64,000 bases of DNA from a bacterium (lineage in GTDB: Bacteria > Bacillota > Sulfobacillia > UBA995). A program made the position numbers and the translations under genes. A model generated the notes under the pieces. It was not told the origin of the DNA, made no database searches, and saw nothing but the letters and a program-made list of their open reading frames with translations. This document shows, one piece after another, positions 44,131 through 53,040 of the stretch. Location of the stretch: contig JAVHLP010000003.1 in the NCBI GenBank assembly GCA_031082145.1, positions 123,559 through 187,558 on the forward strand. Reading direction: 5' to 3'. Position 1 is the stretch's first letter. Each line of letters opens with the position of its first letter.

Positions 44131-44855
44131 AGAACCCGGACCAGGGCGGTGGCCCGCGCCACATCGCCATCATCATGGACGGCAACGGCCGGTGGGCGCG
44201 GGAACGGGGCCTCCGTCGGATTGACGGCCATCGTGCCGGTATCGACGCCATCCGCCGGACGGTGGAAGCCTGCGATGACCTCGGAGTCGAGATGCTCACC
44301 CTCTACGCCTTCTCGACCGAGAACTGGAAGCGTCCCCCGACCGAAGTCCGGGCCCTCATGAAACTCCTGGTGGACTACCTCCGGGACGAGTCCGACCTCC
44401 TAATGGAACACGGGGTGCGGCTGGGGTTTCTGGGCGACCGGCGTCGGTTGCCGGTAACCGCCCGGCGGGAGCTCGAGCGAGTCTTGGACCGGACGTCGGG
44501 CAATCGCCGCGGCCGCCTGAATCTGGCCCTGAACTACGGTGGCCGCGACGAGGTGGTCAGGGCGGCCCGTTCCATCGCCCGAGACGTCTCCGCCGGCCGG
44601 CTCGATCTCACCCGCCTGGACGAGCACACCTTCGCCAGCCGTCTGGATACGGCCGGCCTCCCCGATCCCGACCTGCTCATCCGGACCGGAGGCGAGATGC
44701 GGGTATCCAACTTCCTGCTCTGGCAGACGGCTTACACCGAACTGTGGTTCACTCCGGTCTACTGGCCGGACTTCGACAAGACCCATCTGACGCAGGCCAT
44801 TTTGGACTACCGGGGCCGCCGGCGCCGGTTCGGCGCTCTTGACCCGGGCCCCTGA
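44127..44855 (+). CDS. uppS: Isoprenyl transferase (undecaprenyl diphosphate synthase)
   Basis: A 242-residue cis-prenyltransferase making the C55 lipid carrier for peptidoglycan. The catalytic aspartate lies in IAIIMDGNGRWARERGLRRI. LTLYAFSTENWKRPPTEVRA and LNLALNYGGRDEVVRA are present, and DLLIRTGGEMRVSNFLLWQT precedes YTELWFTPVYWPDF. The length is normal. It follows the small gene by overlap and is followed by cdsA after 15 nt. Confidence 0.97.
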   Translation: MKNPDQGGGPRHIAIIMDGNGRWARERGLRRIDGHRAGIDAIRRTVEACDDLGVEMLTLYAFSTENWKRPPTEVRALMKLLVDYLRDESDLLMEHGVRLGFLGDRRRLPVTARRELERVLDRTSGNRRGRLNLALNYGGRDEVVRAARSIARDVSAGRLDLTRLDEHTFASRLDTAGLPDPDLLIRTGGEMRVSNFLLWQTAYTELWFTPVYWPDFDKTHLTQAILDYRGRRRRFGALDPGP

Positions 44856-44870
44856 AGGGAGGGTGTCGCC

Positions 44871-45653
44871 GTGCTCAGCCAGCGCGTCGCCAGCGCCCTG
44901 ATCTTCGGGCCCCTGCTTGTCCTCGGGGTCGTGCTGGGCGGGCCCCTCCTGGCGGTCATGGTCCTTCTCATAGCCGTGCTCGGGCTCAGGGAATACGCCG
45001 GCCTGCTCCGGCCAGGGGAAGGCCGGATGCTGGCGGTCGTGGCCTATCCTGCCGCCGCGCTGCTGATAGCTGACGCCTGGCTGGGTACCCCCCCGGCCGG
45101 TCTCGTCTTTCTGCTGGCGGTCGCCTCGAGCCTCCTGTACTCGCTGGCCAGTAGCCGGGGGCCGGGGCCGGCGGACACCGGTCTGACCATCTTTGGTCTG
45201 GTCTACCTCCCCTGGTTCATAGGTTTCATCTTGAGGACCCGAGCGCTGCCCGGAGGGCTGATCCTGGCCCTGTACACCCTGTTCGGGACCTGGGCTTTCG
45301 ACACCGTGGGCTACTTCGTGGGCGTCCGCTGGGGCCGGAGGCGGCTATGCCCGGCGGTGAGCCCCGGCAAGAGCTGGGAGGGTACCCTGGCCGGCCTGGC
45401 GGGCGCTGTGTTGGTGGCCGCCGTGGCCAATCGGTGGCTCGGGTGGCCGCCAGCCGCCTGGGTGGCGCTTGGGCTCGTGGCTGGCTTGGCGGCCCAGTTG
45501 GGTGATCTCCTGGAATCGGCTTTCAAGCGGCATGCGGGGGTAAAGGACGCCGGCAACCTGATCCCGGGGCACGGTGGGGTGCTGGACCGGTTCGACAGCC
45601 TGCTGCTGGTGGCCCCGACCGTGTTCTACCTGGCGGTGCTCCTCGGTGGCTAG
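44871..45653 (+). CDS. cdsA: Phosphatidate cytidylyltransferase
   Basis: A 260-residue polytopic enzyme converting phosphatidate and CTP to CDP-diacylglycerol. The CDP-alcohol signature is seen as GDLLESAFKRHAGVKDAGNL, then IPGHGGVLDRFDSLL. DTVGYFVGVRWGRRRLCPAV and SPGKSWEGTLAGL are also typical. GTG 44871 follows a GGGAGGG site. Eight or so membrane helices are expected. Confidence 0.95.
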   Translation: MLSQRVASALIFGPLLVLGVVLGGPLLAVMVLLIAVLGLREYAGLLRPGEGRMLAVVAYPAAALLIADAWLGTPPAGLVFLLAVASSLLYSLASSRGPGPADTGLTIFGLVYLPWFIGFILRTRALPGGLILALYTLFGTWAFDTVGYFVGVRWGRRRLCPAVSPGKSWEGTLAGLAGAVLVAAVANRWLGWPPAAWVALGLVAGLAAQLGDLLESAFKRHAGVKDAGNLIPGHGGVLDRFDSLLLVAPTVFYLAVLLGG

Positions 45654-45672
45654 GGCCGGGGGGGAGTTGACG

Positions 45673-46716
45673 GTGCGGGACTTCTTGCTGTCTTGGGCTT
45701 ACCTGGGCCTGGCCCTGGCCGTCATGTTCCTGGCGGCCCGGTTCCTGCTGCCTCTTGTATTGCCGTTCGCCATCGGCGCCGCGCTGGCCGTGATCATCGA
45801 GCCGGCAGTGGCCCTGGTGGAGCGCCAGACCCGAGCGCCCCGGGGAGTGGCGGTGGCCGTGGTCCTGGTGGTGGTGCTGGTAGTATCGGTTTACCTTTTG
45901 TACCTGACCCTGGCCACTCTGGTGGCGGAACTGGTTGAGCTATACCTCCTACTGCCCCGGGATTACGCGGCCGCCCTGCGGTGGACGGACGAGCTCTTGC
46001 GCCTGTTCGGGGAAACGGCCAAGGTGCTCCCCGACCCTCTCCGCATCTCGCTGGAGAACCACGTGGCCGCGTTCTACCAGGGGCTGTCCGCAGTGGTGGG
46101 GGGACTGGTGGAGGGCCTCCGCCGCCTGCCCCGGATCCTCACCGTGCTCCTGGTATCGCTGGTGGCCGCCTTCTTCATGAGCCGCGACCGGCGGGAGATC
46201 AACCGCTTCCTGTTGGGCCTGCTGCCCGACTCCTGGCGTGGCCGGGTGCGGCGGGCCAACACCGACGTCCTGCGCTCTATCCTGGGCCTGATCAACGCCC
46301 AACTGCTCCTGGTCGGGATCACCGCCCTGCTGACGGCCATCGCCCTGCGGCTGGCCGGGGTCACCTACGCCCTGGTCATCGGCCTGGCCGTGGGTATCCT
46401 GGACCTCTTGCCCATCATCGGGCCGGTAGTCATCTTCCTGCCCTGGGTCGTGTATGCCGCTCTCACCGGCCAGCTAGTGTTTGCGCTGTACCTGGCCTTC
46501 ATCTACCTGGCCATGGTGGCCGTCCGCTCGGTCATCGAGCCACGGGTGATCGGCCGCCGCATCGGCCTGCACCCACTGGCCACGCTCATAGCTTTGTACC
46601 TTGGGATTCAGCTGTTTGGGGTGAACGGCGTCGTCATCGGCCCCCTGGTTGCCATCGTCCTCAAGGCCCTGGTCCGGTCGGACCTGCTGCCGATCTTCCC
46701 CAATCCGGCCCGCTGA
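45673..46716 (+). CDS. AI-2E/YtvI-family membrane permease
   Basis: A 347-residue polytopic protein of the AI-2E transporter superfamily, most like the sporulation membrane protein YtvI. N-terminal paired helices include FLLPLVLPFAIGAALAVIIE. LLVSLVAAFFMSRDRREINR and the LDLLPIIGPVVIFLPWVVYA motif are typical. GTG 45673 is chosen over TTG 45667 on Shine-Dalgarno spacing (GGGGAG, 6-7 nt). Its placement between cdsA and dxr is unusual; those two are normally adjacent. Confidence 0.85.
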   Translation: MRDFLLSWAYLGLALAVMFLAARFLLPLVLPFAIGAALAVIIEPAVALVERQTRAPRGVAVAVVLVVVLVVSVYLLYLTLATLVAELVELYLLLPRDYAAALRWTDELLRLFGETAKVLPDPLRISLENHVAAFYQGLSAVVGGLVEGLRRLPRILTVLLVSLVAAFFMSRDRREINRFLLGLLPDSWRGRVRRANTDVLRSILGLINAQLLLVGITALLTAIALRLAGVTYALVIGLAVGILDLLPIIGPVVIFLPWVVYAALTGQLVFALYLAFIYLAMVAVRSVIEPRVIGRRIGLHPLATLIALYLGIQLFGVNGVVIGPLVAIVLKALVRSDLLPIFPNPAR

Positions 46717-46729
46717 GAGGAGACCCGGT

Positions 46730-47911
46730 TTGCGCACCCTCGCCCTGCTGGGTTCAACCGGCTCTATTGGCCGCCAGGCCCTCGAAGTGGTGGACTCCCT
46801 GACCGGGTCCCACCCCTTCCAGGTCGTCGCCCTCGCGGCCGCCAGAAACGCGGCCCTCCTGCTGGAGCAAGCCCGCAAGTACCGGCCCGAACTGGTGGCC
46901 CTGGTCGATCCTGCTGCCCTGCCGCCGGTGGCGGCGGAGTTCCGCGCCCTGGGCGTGGAGGTGCGGACGGGGCCGGAGGGAGTGCTGGCGGCCGCCCGCC
47001 TCGGAGCCAACCTGGTCCTGAACGCCGTGGTGGGAGTGGCCGGGCTCGAACCCACCCTGGCCGCCTTGGCCGCGGGGTCGGCCGTGGCCCTGGCCAACAA
47101 GGAGTCCCTGGTGGCGGGAGGATCCCTGGTGGCCGCTCTCCTCGACGCCGGCGCCGGGCCCCTTGTGCCGGTGGACTCCGAGCCGAGCGCCGTCCTGCAG
47201 TGCTTGCAGGGCGACCCCACCCGGAGAGCCCTCGCCCGGGTCATCCTGACCGCCTCCGGCGGGCCTTTCCGGGGTCTTCAGGCGGTCGATCTGGACCGGG
47301 TGACCCCGGCCCGGGCGCTCGCGCACCCCACCTGGAACATGGGCCCTAAGATAACCGTGGATTCGGCGACCCTCATGAACAAGGGGCTGGAGGTCATCGA
47401 GATCAGCTGGCTCTTCCGCCTCCGGCCGGACCAGGTCCGGGTGGTGATCCACCCCCAGTCCATCGTCCACAGCATGGTGGAACTGGCCGACGGTTCCTTC
47501 CTGGCTCAACTCGGCCTGCCCGACATGCGGGTGCCCATCCAGTACGCACTGACCTATCCCGAGCGGGCTCCCGCCCCTTGGCCCCGCTACGACCCGGTGT
47601 CGGCCGGGCTGCTGGGCTTCGAGGAGCCCGATGCCGAGACCTTCCCCTGCTTGCGCCTGGCTTATGAAGCGGTTAGAATGGGAGGAACGGCGCCGGCCGC
47701 CCTCAGCGCCGCCAACGAGGTGGCGGTGGAGGAGTTCCTGGCCGGCCGGCTCGCCTTCACCGGCATCGGCCGGGTGGTAGAGGAGACGCTGCGGCAGACC
47801 GATCCCTCACCGGCCGGCAGCCTGGAGGCGGTGCTGGCGGCCGACCGCCTGGCCCGGCGGTTGGCGGGCCGGCTGGCGGGGGAAGATCGGGAACGAGGTG
47901 CGGGCTGTTGA
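46730..47911 (+). CDS. dxr: 1-deoxy-D-xylulose 5-phosphate reductoisomerase
   Basis: The second MEP-pathway enzyme, 393 residues. The NADPH-binding N-terminus is LALLGSTGSIGRQALEVVDS. ALANKESLVAGG, VPVDSEPSAVLQCLQG and the flexible-loop region ILTASGGPFRG are present. KITVDSATLMNKGLEVIEIS completes the signature. TTG 46730 has GAGGAG 6-7 nt upstream. With ispG two genes on, the window holds two isoprenoid precursor steps. Confidence 0.96.
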   Translation: MRTLALLGSTGSIGRQALEVVDSLTGSHPFQVVALAAARNAALLLEQARKYRPELVALVDPAALPPVAAEFRALGVEVRTGPEGVLAAARLGANLVLNAVVGVAGLEPTLAALAAGSAVALANKESLVAGGSLVAALLDAGAGPLVPVDSEPSAVLQCLQGDPTRRALARVILTASGGPFRGLQAVDLDRVTPARALAHPTWNMGPKITVDSATLMNKGLEVIEISWLFRLRPDQVRVVIHPQSIVHSMVELADGSFLAQLGLPDMRVPIQYALTYPERAPAPWPRYDPVSAGLLGFEEPDAETFPCLRLAYEAVRMGGTAPAALSAANEVAVEEFLAGRLAFTGIGRVVEETLRQTDPSPAGSLEAVLAADRLARRLAGRLAGEDRERGAGC

Positions 47912-48939
47912 CCATCGCCGTCTCGGTGCTCCTCTTCGGCTTCCTCATCCTGTTCCACGAACTCGGCCACTTCCTGGCGGCCCGCCGGGCGGGGGTGAGG
48001 GTCCACGAGTTCGCCATCGGCTTCGGTCCCCGGCTGGTCGCCACCCAGCGGGGAGAGACTCGTTTCTCCCTCCGCCTGTTCCCGCTGGGAGGCTTCGTGC
48101 GCATGGCGGGGACGGATCCGGGCGATGCCCCCGACCCCCGGAACTTCACCCAGCGGCCCCTCGCCAGCCGGGTGCTGGTGATCGCCGCCGGTCCCCTCAT
48201 GAACCTCGTGGTAGCGGTACTTATCTTCGCCTTCGTGTTTGCCGTGCTCGGGATCGCCGTTCCGCGGCTGGAGCCGGCCACTATAGGTGAGGTGCTGCCG
48301 GGACACCCGGCCCGCGAGGCGGGCATGAAGGCCGGGGACCAGGTGGTGGCGGTGGACGGCGAGCCGGTGGCCGACTGGGATGAACTGGTCGCCCTGGTGC
48401 AGCGACGGCCGGGCCGGGAGGTCACGTTCGAGGTGGAGCGGGATGGCCGGCGTCTTCTCATCCCCATCGTGCCCGAGGAGAGCCGGGACTCGCCTGGCCG
48501 GGGGTTCATCGGCGTGGCGCCGGTGGTCGAGATCCACCGCCTCCCACCGCTGCAGGCGGTGGCGGGCGGGGCCATGTTCGCCGGCCAGCTCCTGGTGCTG
48601 GTACTCCGCGCCATCGCCGGCATGGTCCTCGGCCGGCAACCACTGGACCTGGTTGGGCCGGTGGGAGCGGTGGCCTTCATCGGCCAGGCCACCCGCGCCG
48701 GCCTGGAGAACCTGCTGCGCCTGGCCGGCTTCTTCAGCCTCAACATTGGCCTCTTCAACCTCTTACCCATACCTGCCCTGGACGGCAGCCGGCTCCTCTT
48801 CCTCGGGGTGGAGGGCGTGCGTGGCCGGCCCATCGACCCCGAGAAAGAGAACTTTGTCCACTTCGTGGGCTTCGCCTTGCTGCTGCTCCTGATCATCGTG
48901 GTCACCTACAAGGACATTCTGAGGCTGGACGTTTTTTAG
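47908..48939 (+). CDS. rseP: RseP/RasP site-2 intramembrane metalloprotease
   Basis: A 343-residue M50 protease. HExxH is in LFHELGHFLAARRAGVRVHE; the third metal ligand is in NLLPIPALDGSRLLF. A PDZ domain (VLPGHPAREAGMKAGDQVVA) sits in the middle. About four membrane helices. It cleaves anti-sigma factors and signal-peptide remnants. TTG 47908 overlaps the dxr stop. Confidence 0.95.
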   Translation: MTIAVSVLLFGFLILFHELGHFLAARRAGVRVHEFAIGFGPRLVATQRGETRFSLRLFPLGGFVRMAGTDPGDAPDPRNFTQRPLASRVLVIAAGPLMNLVVAVLIFAFVFAVLGIAVPRLEPATIGEVLPGHPAREAGMKAGDQVVAVDGEPVADWDELVALVQRRPGREVTFEVERDGRRLLIPIVPEESRDSPGRGFIGVAPVVEIHRLPPLQAVAGGAMFAGQLLVLVLRAIAGMVLGRQPLDLVGPVGAVAFIGQATRAGLENLLRLAGFFSLNIGLFNLLPIPALDGSRLLFLGVEGVRGRPIDPEKENFVHFVGFALLLLLIIVVTYKDILRLDVF

Positions 48940-48951
48940 GGGGTGACCCGG

Positions 48952-50043
48952 GTGGCCCCAGCCGCCCGCCGCCGGACCCGCGCGGTCCTCGCCGGCCCGC
49001 TGGGCATAGGCGGGGAATACCCCGTCTCGGTGCAGACCATGACCAAGACCGATACCCGGGACCTCGAGGGCACGGTGGCCCAACTCCTCTGCCTGCAGGC
49101 CCGGGGCGCGGACCTGGTCCGTCTGGCCGTACCTGACGAGCAGGCCGCTCGGATGCTGTCCGCCATCCGCCGCCGGGTTAACATCCCGCTGGCTGCCGAT
49201 ATCCACTTCGACTACCGGCTGGCCCTCCAGGCCCTCGACGCCGGTGTTGACAAGCTCCGGCTCAACCCCGGGAACATCGGCAGCGCCGATCGGGTCCGGG
49301 AAGTGGCCCGGGCCGCCGGCGCCCGTGGGGTGCCCATACGGGTCGGGGTCAACGCCGGCTCGCTGGAGAAGCGCCTGCGTGCCGGCGGCGTCAGGGCCGC
49401 CGCCCTGGTGGAGAGCGCCCTGGCCCAGGCCCGGCTCCTGGAAGCGGCGGGCTTCACCGCCATCGTCGTCGCGGTGAAGGCAGCCGACGTCCCCCTCCTG
49501 CTCGAAGCCTACCGCCAGGTTGCCGCCGCCACCGACTACCCCTTGCACCTCGGCGTCACCGAGGCGGGCACGGTGACGACGGGCTCGGTCCGTTCCGCCG
49601 TCGGCATAGGGGCCTTGCTGGCAGAGGGCATCGGGGACACCATCCGGGTCTCCCTCTCCGCTCCCCCGGAGGAGGAGGTCCGGGTGGGAAAGACCATCCT
49701 GTCCACCCTGGGACTCGGCCCTCCCCGTCCCCTGGTGGTGGCTTGCCCTACCTGCGGCCGCTCGGAATTCGACCTCCAGCCGGTAGTGCAGGCGGTAGAA
49801 GAGCGGCTGGAAGGCGTGAACGCGTCCCTCCGAGTGGCCGTCATGGGCTGTGTGGTCAACGGCCCCGGCGAGGCCCGCGAGGCCGACATCGGCCTGGCCG
49901 GTGGGGGAGGGGTGGCCCTGGTCTTCCGGGGAGGGAAGGTCGTGCGCCGCCTGCGCCCGGAGGAACTGCTGGAGGGGTTCCTGGCCGAACTGGACGACTT
50001 GCTGGCCTACCCGGGCTCGCCCGCCTCCAGGAGGTCAACGTAG
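48952..50043 (+). CDS. ispG: 4-hydroxy-3-methylbut-2-en-1-yl diphosphate synthase
   Basis: The penultimate MEP-pathway enzyme, about 363 residues. YPVSVQTMTKTDTRDLEGTV and PLAADIHFDYRLALQALDAG belong to the TIM barrel. The 4Fe-4S ligands are in CPTCGRSEFDLQPVV and MGCVVNGPGEAREADIGLAG. I choose GTG 48952 because AGGGGGTGA precedes it by 5-7 nt; GTG 48943 lies inside that site. The 3' end overlaps the convergent CYTH gene by 37 nt. Confidence 0.95.
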   Translation: MAPAARRRTRAVLAGPLGIGGEYPVSVQTMTKTDTRDLEGTVAQLLCLQARGADLVRLAVPDEQAARMLSAIRRRVNIPLAADIHFDYRLALQALDAGVDKLRLNPGNIGSADRVREVARAAGARGVPIRVGVNAGSLEKRLRAGGVRAAALVESALAQARLLEAAGFTAIVVAVKAADVPLLLEAYRQVAAATDYPLHLGVTEAGTVTTGSVRSAVGIGALLAEGIGDTIRVSLSAPPEEEVRVGKTILSTLGLGPPRPLVVACPTCGRSEFDLQPVVQAVEERLEGVNASLRVAVMGCVVNGPGEAREADIGLAGGGGVALVFRGGKVVRRLRPEELLEGFLAELDDLLAYPGSPASRRST

Positions 50044-50525
50044 GCGTCGGCTACTAAGTCCTCCGGGCCGATGCCGAGTTCCCGCAGCAGGGCTCGGGTT
50101 TCCCCGGCGGCTTGCTCCGGCGAACCAGCCCGCTCCACCTCGGTCTCGATCTCCACGAAGTCGCCCAGCCCTTCCACCCGGTCCAGGTGCACCCGGGAGT
50201 TGCCGACCCGGTAGAGGTGGCGCAGCTTGCGTACCACTTGCGTCTCGCCCAGGGTGCCGGCCAGCATGGCCTCAAGAAGGTCCGGCTCGGGGATCGGGGT
50301 TTTGGCGTAAGTGCTGGTCCGAAGGCTGGCCTGATCGGCCCTGAGGTAGGAGATAAGCACGGCCCGGCCGTTCTCCTCGCGCAGCTTCAGGCGGCCGCGG
50401 GACACGGGGAAGAAGGTATCCACCTGGCTGAGAACCTGTGGCTCGCATCCCGCCAGCCGGAGGGCCCGGGCCTCGATCAGGGCCCGATCCCTCACCCTGG
50501 CCTTGACCTCGACGTTGACCGGCAA
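50007..50525 (-). CDS. CYTH-domain protein (class IV adenylate cyclase/triphosphatase-like)
   Basis: A 172-residue CYTH protein. NVEVKARVRDRALIEARAL is the entry motif. VDTFFPVSRGRLKLREENGR and VHLDRVEGLGDFVEIETEVE supply the acidic and basic residues of the triphosphate tunnel. Members hydrolyse inorganic or organic triphosphates or act as CyaB-type cyclases; the sequence does not decide. I place the start at TTG 50525, 3 nt after the upstream lipoprotein stop; no good Shine-Dalgarno sequence is seen. The lipoprotein genes are in the same direction. Confidence 0.8.
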   Translation of the reverse strand: MPVNVEVKARVRDRALIEARALRLAGCEPQVLSQVDTFFPVSRGRLKLREENGRAVLISYLRADQASLRTSTYAKTPIPEPDLLEAMLAGTLGETQVVRKLRHLYRVGNSRVHLDRVEGLGDFVEIETEVERAGSPEQAAGETRALLRELGIGPEDLVADAYVDLLEAGEPG

Positions 50526-50527
50526 GG

Positions 50528-51304
50528 CTACGTCGGGTCGGACGGCGCCTTGGGCCTCAGGTGCCGCAGGCGCAACGGTAGCAGTGAGCTCTGATCGCCC
50601 TGGCCGGTCCCAAACCAGATCTCCACCGTGCCGAAATCGATGGTAGCCGGCTGGAGTTCGAACTCCTGGTCGAACTCCCACCAGCCATCGCCGGCGGCCG
50701 TCAACTCCAGTTTGGTCGCTTCCAGCAGCGTTGTCTCCACGTTCTCCACGCGAGCGTACACCGGCAGTTCCGTCCGCACCCGTCCCGCCAGGCGGATGCT
50801 CTCGCCGACGCTCTGGAAGGGGACGGGACTCCGGAGCACGATGAGATCGCTGAACTTGGCCGCTTCGTACTCGTGGATCCTCCGGGGGGCCCTGACGCTC
50901 CGGATGTCGAGTAGTTCGACCACGATCTCCTTGTCCGTTTTGACGGCGACCAGGAGGTAGGGGTAGGAGTCGGCCACACCGCCGTGAGTCTTGGGGGCCC
51001 GGCAGGTCACCTCCAGCAAAGCGTGGTTGCCCTGGTCGGTGACCTTGTCCAGTACGACCTCGTAGCCGGTGGGCGCCTTGCCCATCGCCACCAGGATCAG
51101 GCTGTCCCCGCCGTGCCGGCGGAGATGAACACCCTCCACCGGGCGGAGGGCTTCCAGCCAGTGTCCCAGTTCGCCCTCAGGCGTGCCCCGGATGATCGTG
51201 TACTCGACCGGGCGGAGGTCATCCGGGCCGGCCGCCGGCGCCCGGCAACCGGCGACCGCCAGCAGGGCGAGCAGCAGGGTGATCGCCAGGATGCGTCGCG
51301 TCAC
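50528..51304 (-). CDS. Lipoprotein with PrcB-like and Gmad2-like domains (copy 1)
   Basis: A 258-residue lipoprotein: RRILAITLLLALLAVAGCRA has the lipobox. The middle part resembles the PrcB C-terminal domain (LILVAMGKAPTGYEVVLDKV; ALLEVTCRAP). The C-terminal part resembles the Gmad2 immunoglobulin-like domain of spore-germination proteins (LRSPVPFQSVGESIRLAGRV; GDGWWEFDQEFEL; GTVEIWFGTGQGDQSS). Domain names are from pattern memory. It is paralogous to the next upstream gene and probably sits outside the membrane. Function is unknown. Confidence 0.75.
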   Translation of the reverse strand: MTRRILAITLLLALLAVAGCRAPAAGPDDLRPVEYTIIRGTPEGELGHWLEALRPVEGVHLRRHGGDSLILVAMGKAPTGYEVVLDKVTDQGNHALLEVTCRAPKTHGGVADSYPYLLVAVKTDKEIVVELLDIRSVRAPRRIHEYEAAKFSDLIVLRSPVPFQSVGESIRLAGRVRTELPVYARVENVETTLLEATKLELTAAGDGWWEFDQEFELQPATIDFGTVEIWFGTGQGDQSSLLPLRLRHLRPKAPSDPT

Positions 51305-51346
51305 CTCATAGCCTCCTTGACCAGGCCGGCGTGCCCCAGCCCGGTC

Positions 51347-52132
51347 CTACTTGTTGGCGTACGACCACTCCATCAGGCATAGCGGCACCAGAGCAGTCGC
51401 CCGGCCGGGGCCGTCCCCGAACCATATCTCCAGCATCCCGGAGGGGCTGGAGGCCCCCCTGAGGGTGAACTCCTGGTCGAAACGCCACCAGCCATCCCCG
51501 GCGGCCGACAGGTCCAGCCGCGTCGCCTCCAGGAGCTGGTAGTGGCCGTCCTCCAGGCACGCGTAGACCGGAAGATCGGTCTTCACCCGGCCCCGGAGCC
51601 GGACCGTGGTCCCGATTCCCTCGAAGGGGACGGGACTCTCGATAACGATGGGGCCGGCCTCAACAGCCGACCCGTCTTCGTGAAGCGGCAGGCCGCTTGG
51701 CTCGCCTCTCTCATTCAAGCGGTTGACCCGGATGTCCTTCTCGGTCTTGACCCGGAGCAGCAAGTAAGGGTAGGTGAGAGCCTGGGTCACCATGTCGCCG
51801 GGACCGGGCGCCCGGTAGACGACTTCGAGCAGGACGTAGTCCTCCGCTTCCATGGCGTCGTTCAGGTCCACCCGGTAGCCGCCGGTCGGCCGCTCGCCCA
51901 TGGCCACCAGGACGTAGCGGAAGCCGCCGTCATCGCGAACATAGACGCCCTCCAGCGGCCGGAGCGCGTCCGCCCAGGTCTGGATGGTCTCGCCCGGCTC
52001 AAACGCTCCCGGAAGCGAGACCAGACCGGTCGGCGCGAACGGCGAGCCGTTGAGGTCGCCCCGGCCGGCCCGGCAGCCGCCGGCCAGCATCGTGACCAAC
52101 AGCAGTACGAGAACTCGGCTCATTCTCGGCAT
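51347..52132 (-). CDS. Lipoprotein with PrcB-like and Gmad2-like domains (copy 2)
   Basis: A 261-residue paralogue of the downstream lipoprotein. ATG 52132 (MPRMSRVLVLLLVTMLAGGC) is chosen because GGAGG lies 8 nt upstream. PrcB-like segment: RYVLVAMGERPTGGYRVDLN then LLEVVYRAPGPGDMVTQALT. Gmad2-like segment: IESPVPFEGIGTTVRLRGRV then SAAGDGWWRFDQEFTLRG and GMLEIWFGDGPGRATALVPL. The two copies keep the same order of motifs, so they arose by tandem duplication. A promoter lies upstream. Confidence 0.75.
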   Translation of the reverse strand: MPRMSRVLVLLLVTMLAGGCRAGRGDLNGSPFAPTGLVSLPGAFEPGETIQTWADALRPLEGVYVRDDGGFRYVLVAMGERPTGGYRVDLNDAMEAEDYVLLEVVYRAPGPGDMVTQALTYPYLLLRVKTEKDIRVNRLNERGEPSGLPLHEDGSAVEAGPIVIESPVPFEGIGTTVRLRGRVKTDLPVYACLEDGHYQLLEATRLDLSAAGDGWWRFDQEFTLRGASSPSGMLEIWFGDGPGRATALVPLCLMEWSYANK

Positions 52133-52218
52133 TGGACCGCCCTCCTCTCGCCGTCTCTTTGACGACGCGGCAGCTCGGCGGTTCCATCTGGAGTTGGGTG
52201 CCGATCTGCCGGTTAACG

Positions 52219-52248
52219 ATGGTACACCAGATCGTCGGCTGCGGTCAA
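52219..52248 (-). promoter_or_regulatory. Promoter of the lipoprotein-CYTH operon
   Basis: On the minus strand TTGACC (52243-52248) and TACCAT (52219-52224) with 18-bp spacing, about 87 bp before the first lipoprotein. 52249-52360 has no gene. Confidence 0.5.
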
Positions 52249-52360
52249 TGTCAGTAGTAGCCACGGCCGGGGAAACCCGGGAGAGTCGCGATCAGGGCGG
52301 CCGGGATCTCTCACTTCAAGATCGAGCGGCGCCATGCTTGGCGGGCAGTCCCCGAGAAGC

Positions 52361-52996
52361 TCAGGGTCGCTCCGCCAGCACCCACCAGTGGGCGGACGGC
52401 TCTATTCCCTCGCTGAGCCTCTCATCCCGCTTCAGGGAGAGGTGGAGGGGCCGGAAATGCCCCAGGAAGTCCAGCAGGGCAGCGCGATCGACATAGTGGT
52501 GAGGGATGCCGGCCTCGAGGCCCTCGGTCCGGACGAAAGTGTGAGGTTCCACCTCCCGCCCCCGCCCGTAGGAGGAGTTGCCCCGGTCGTTGAAAGTGGC
52601 CAGCAAGAGCCCGCCGGGTGCCAGCACCCGCCTGGCCTCGGCCAGGGCCCGCGAGACGTCCTCCCTGGCGCAATGGTAGAGGACGTGGACTGCCACCACC
52701 ACGTCGAAGGCCGCGTCGGGGTAGGGCAGCCGCCGCATGTCGGCCAGAACCACCCGGTCGCCCAGGCCCAACGGCCCTAGCACCCGCCGGCACTCGTCCA
52801 CCCCCCCGGGGCTGAGGTCGCAGCCCCGGACGTCGAAGCCGTTCTCGGCCAGGTACACGAGATGACGGCCGATGCCGCAGCCCAGGTCCAGGGCCCGCCG
52901 GCCGGGCCGGTCCAGGAGTTCGGGCAGGAAGCGATAGACCTCTTCATGCGGGCGGCGCCAGTACGGCGCCGCCGCTTGTTCCCAGTTCCAGGCCAA
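52361..52996 (-). CDS. SAM-dependent class I methyltransferase
   Basis: A 211-residue Rossmann methyltransferase. Motif I is RRALDLGCGIGRHLVYLAEN; GFDVRGCDLSPGGVDECRRV gives the acidic ribose-binding position. LADMRRLPYPDAAFDVVVAV and VLAPGGLLLATFNDRGNSSY follow. The start is TTG 52996 preceded by GGTGGAG. Substrate is unknown; the nearest relatives in mind are small-molecule or quinone-type methyltransferases. It lies 44 nt upstream of the fhs stop, same strand. Confidence 0.88.
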   Translation of the reverse strand: MAWNWEQAAAPYWRRPHEEVYRFLPELLDRPGRRALDLGCGIGRHLVYLAENGFDVRGCDLSPGGVDECRRVLGPLGLGDRVVLADMRRLPYPDAAFDVVVAVHVLYHCAREDVSRALAEARRVLAPGGLLLATFNDRGNSSYGRGREVEPHTFVRTEGLEAGIPHHYVDRAALLDFLGHFRPLHLSLKRDERLSEGIEPSAHWWVLAERP

Positions 52997-53040
52997 ACTC
53001 CACCCACCCCCGTAGGTTCGCCGGATCTGACTGCGGGGTC

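Noticed and set aside
52201..52260. Mirror of GTTAACGATGG sequences as an operator
   Set aside because: No extended symmetry beyond a short GTTAAC; explained well enough as the minus-strand promoter region.
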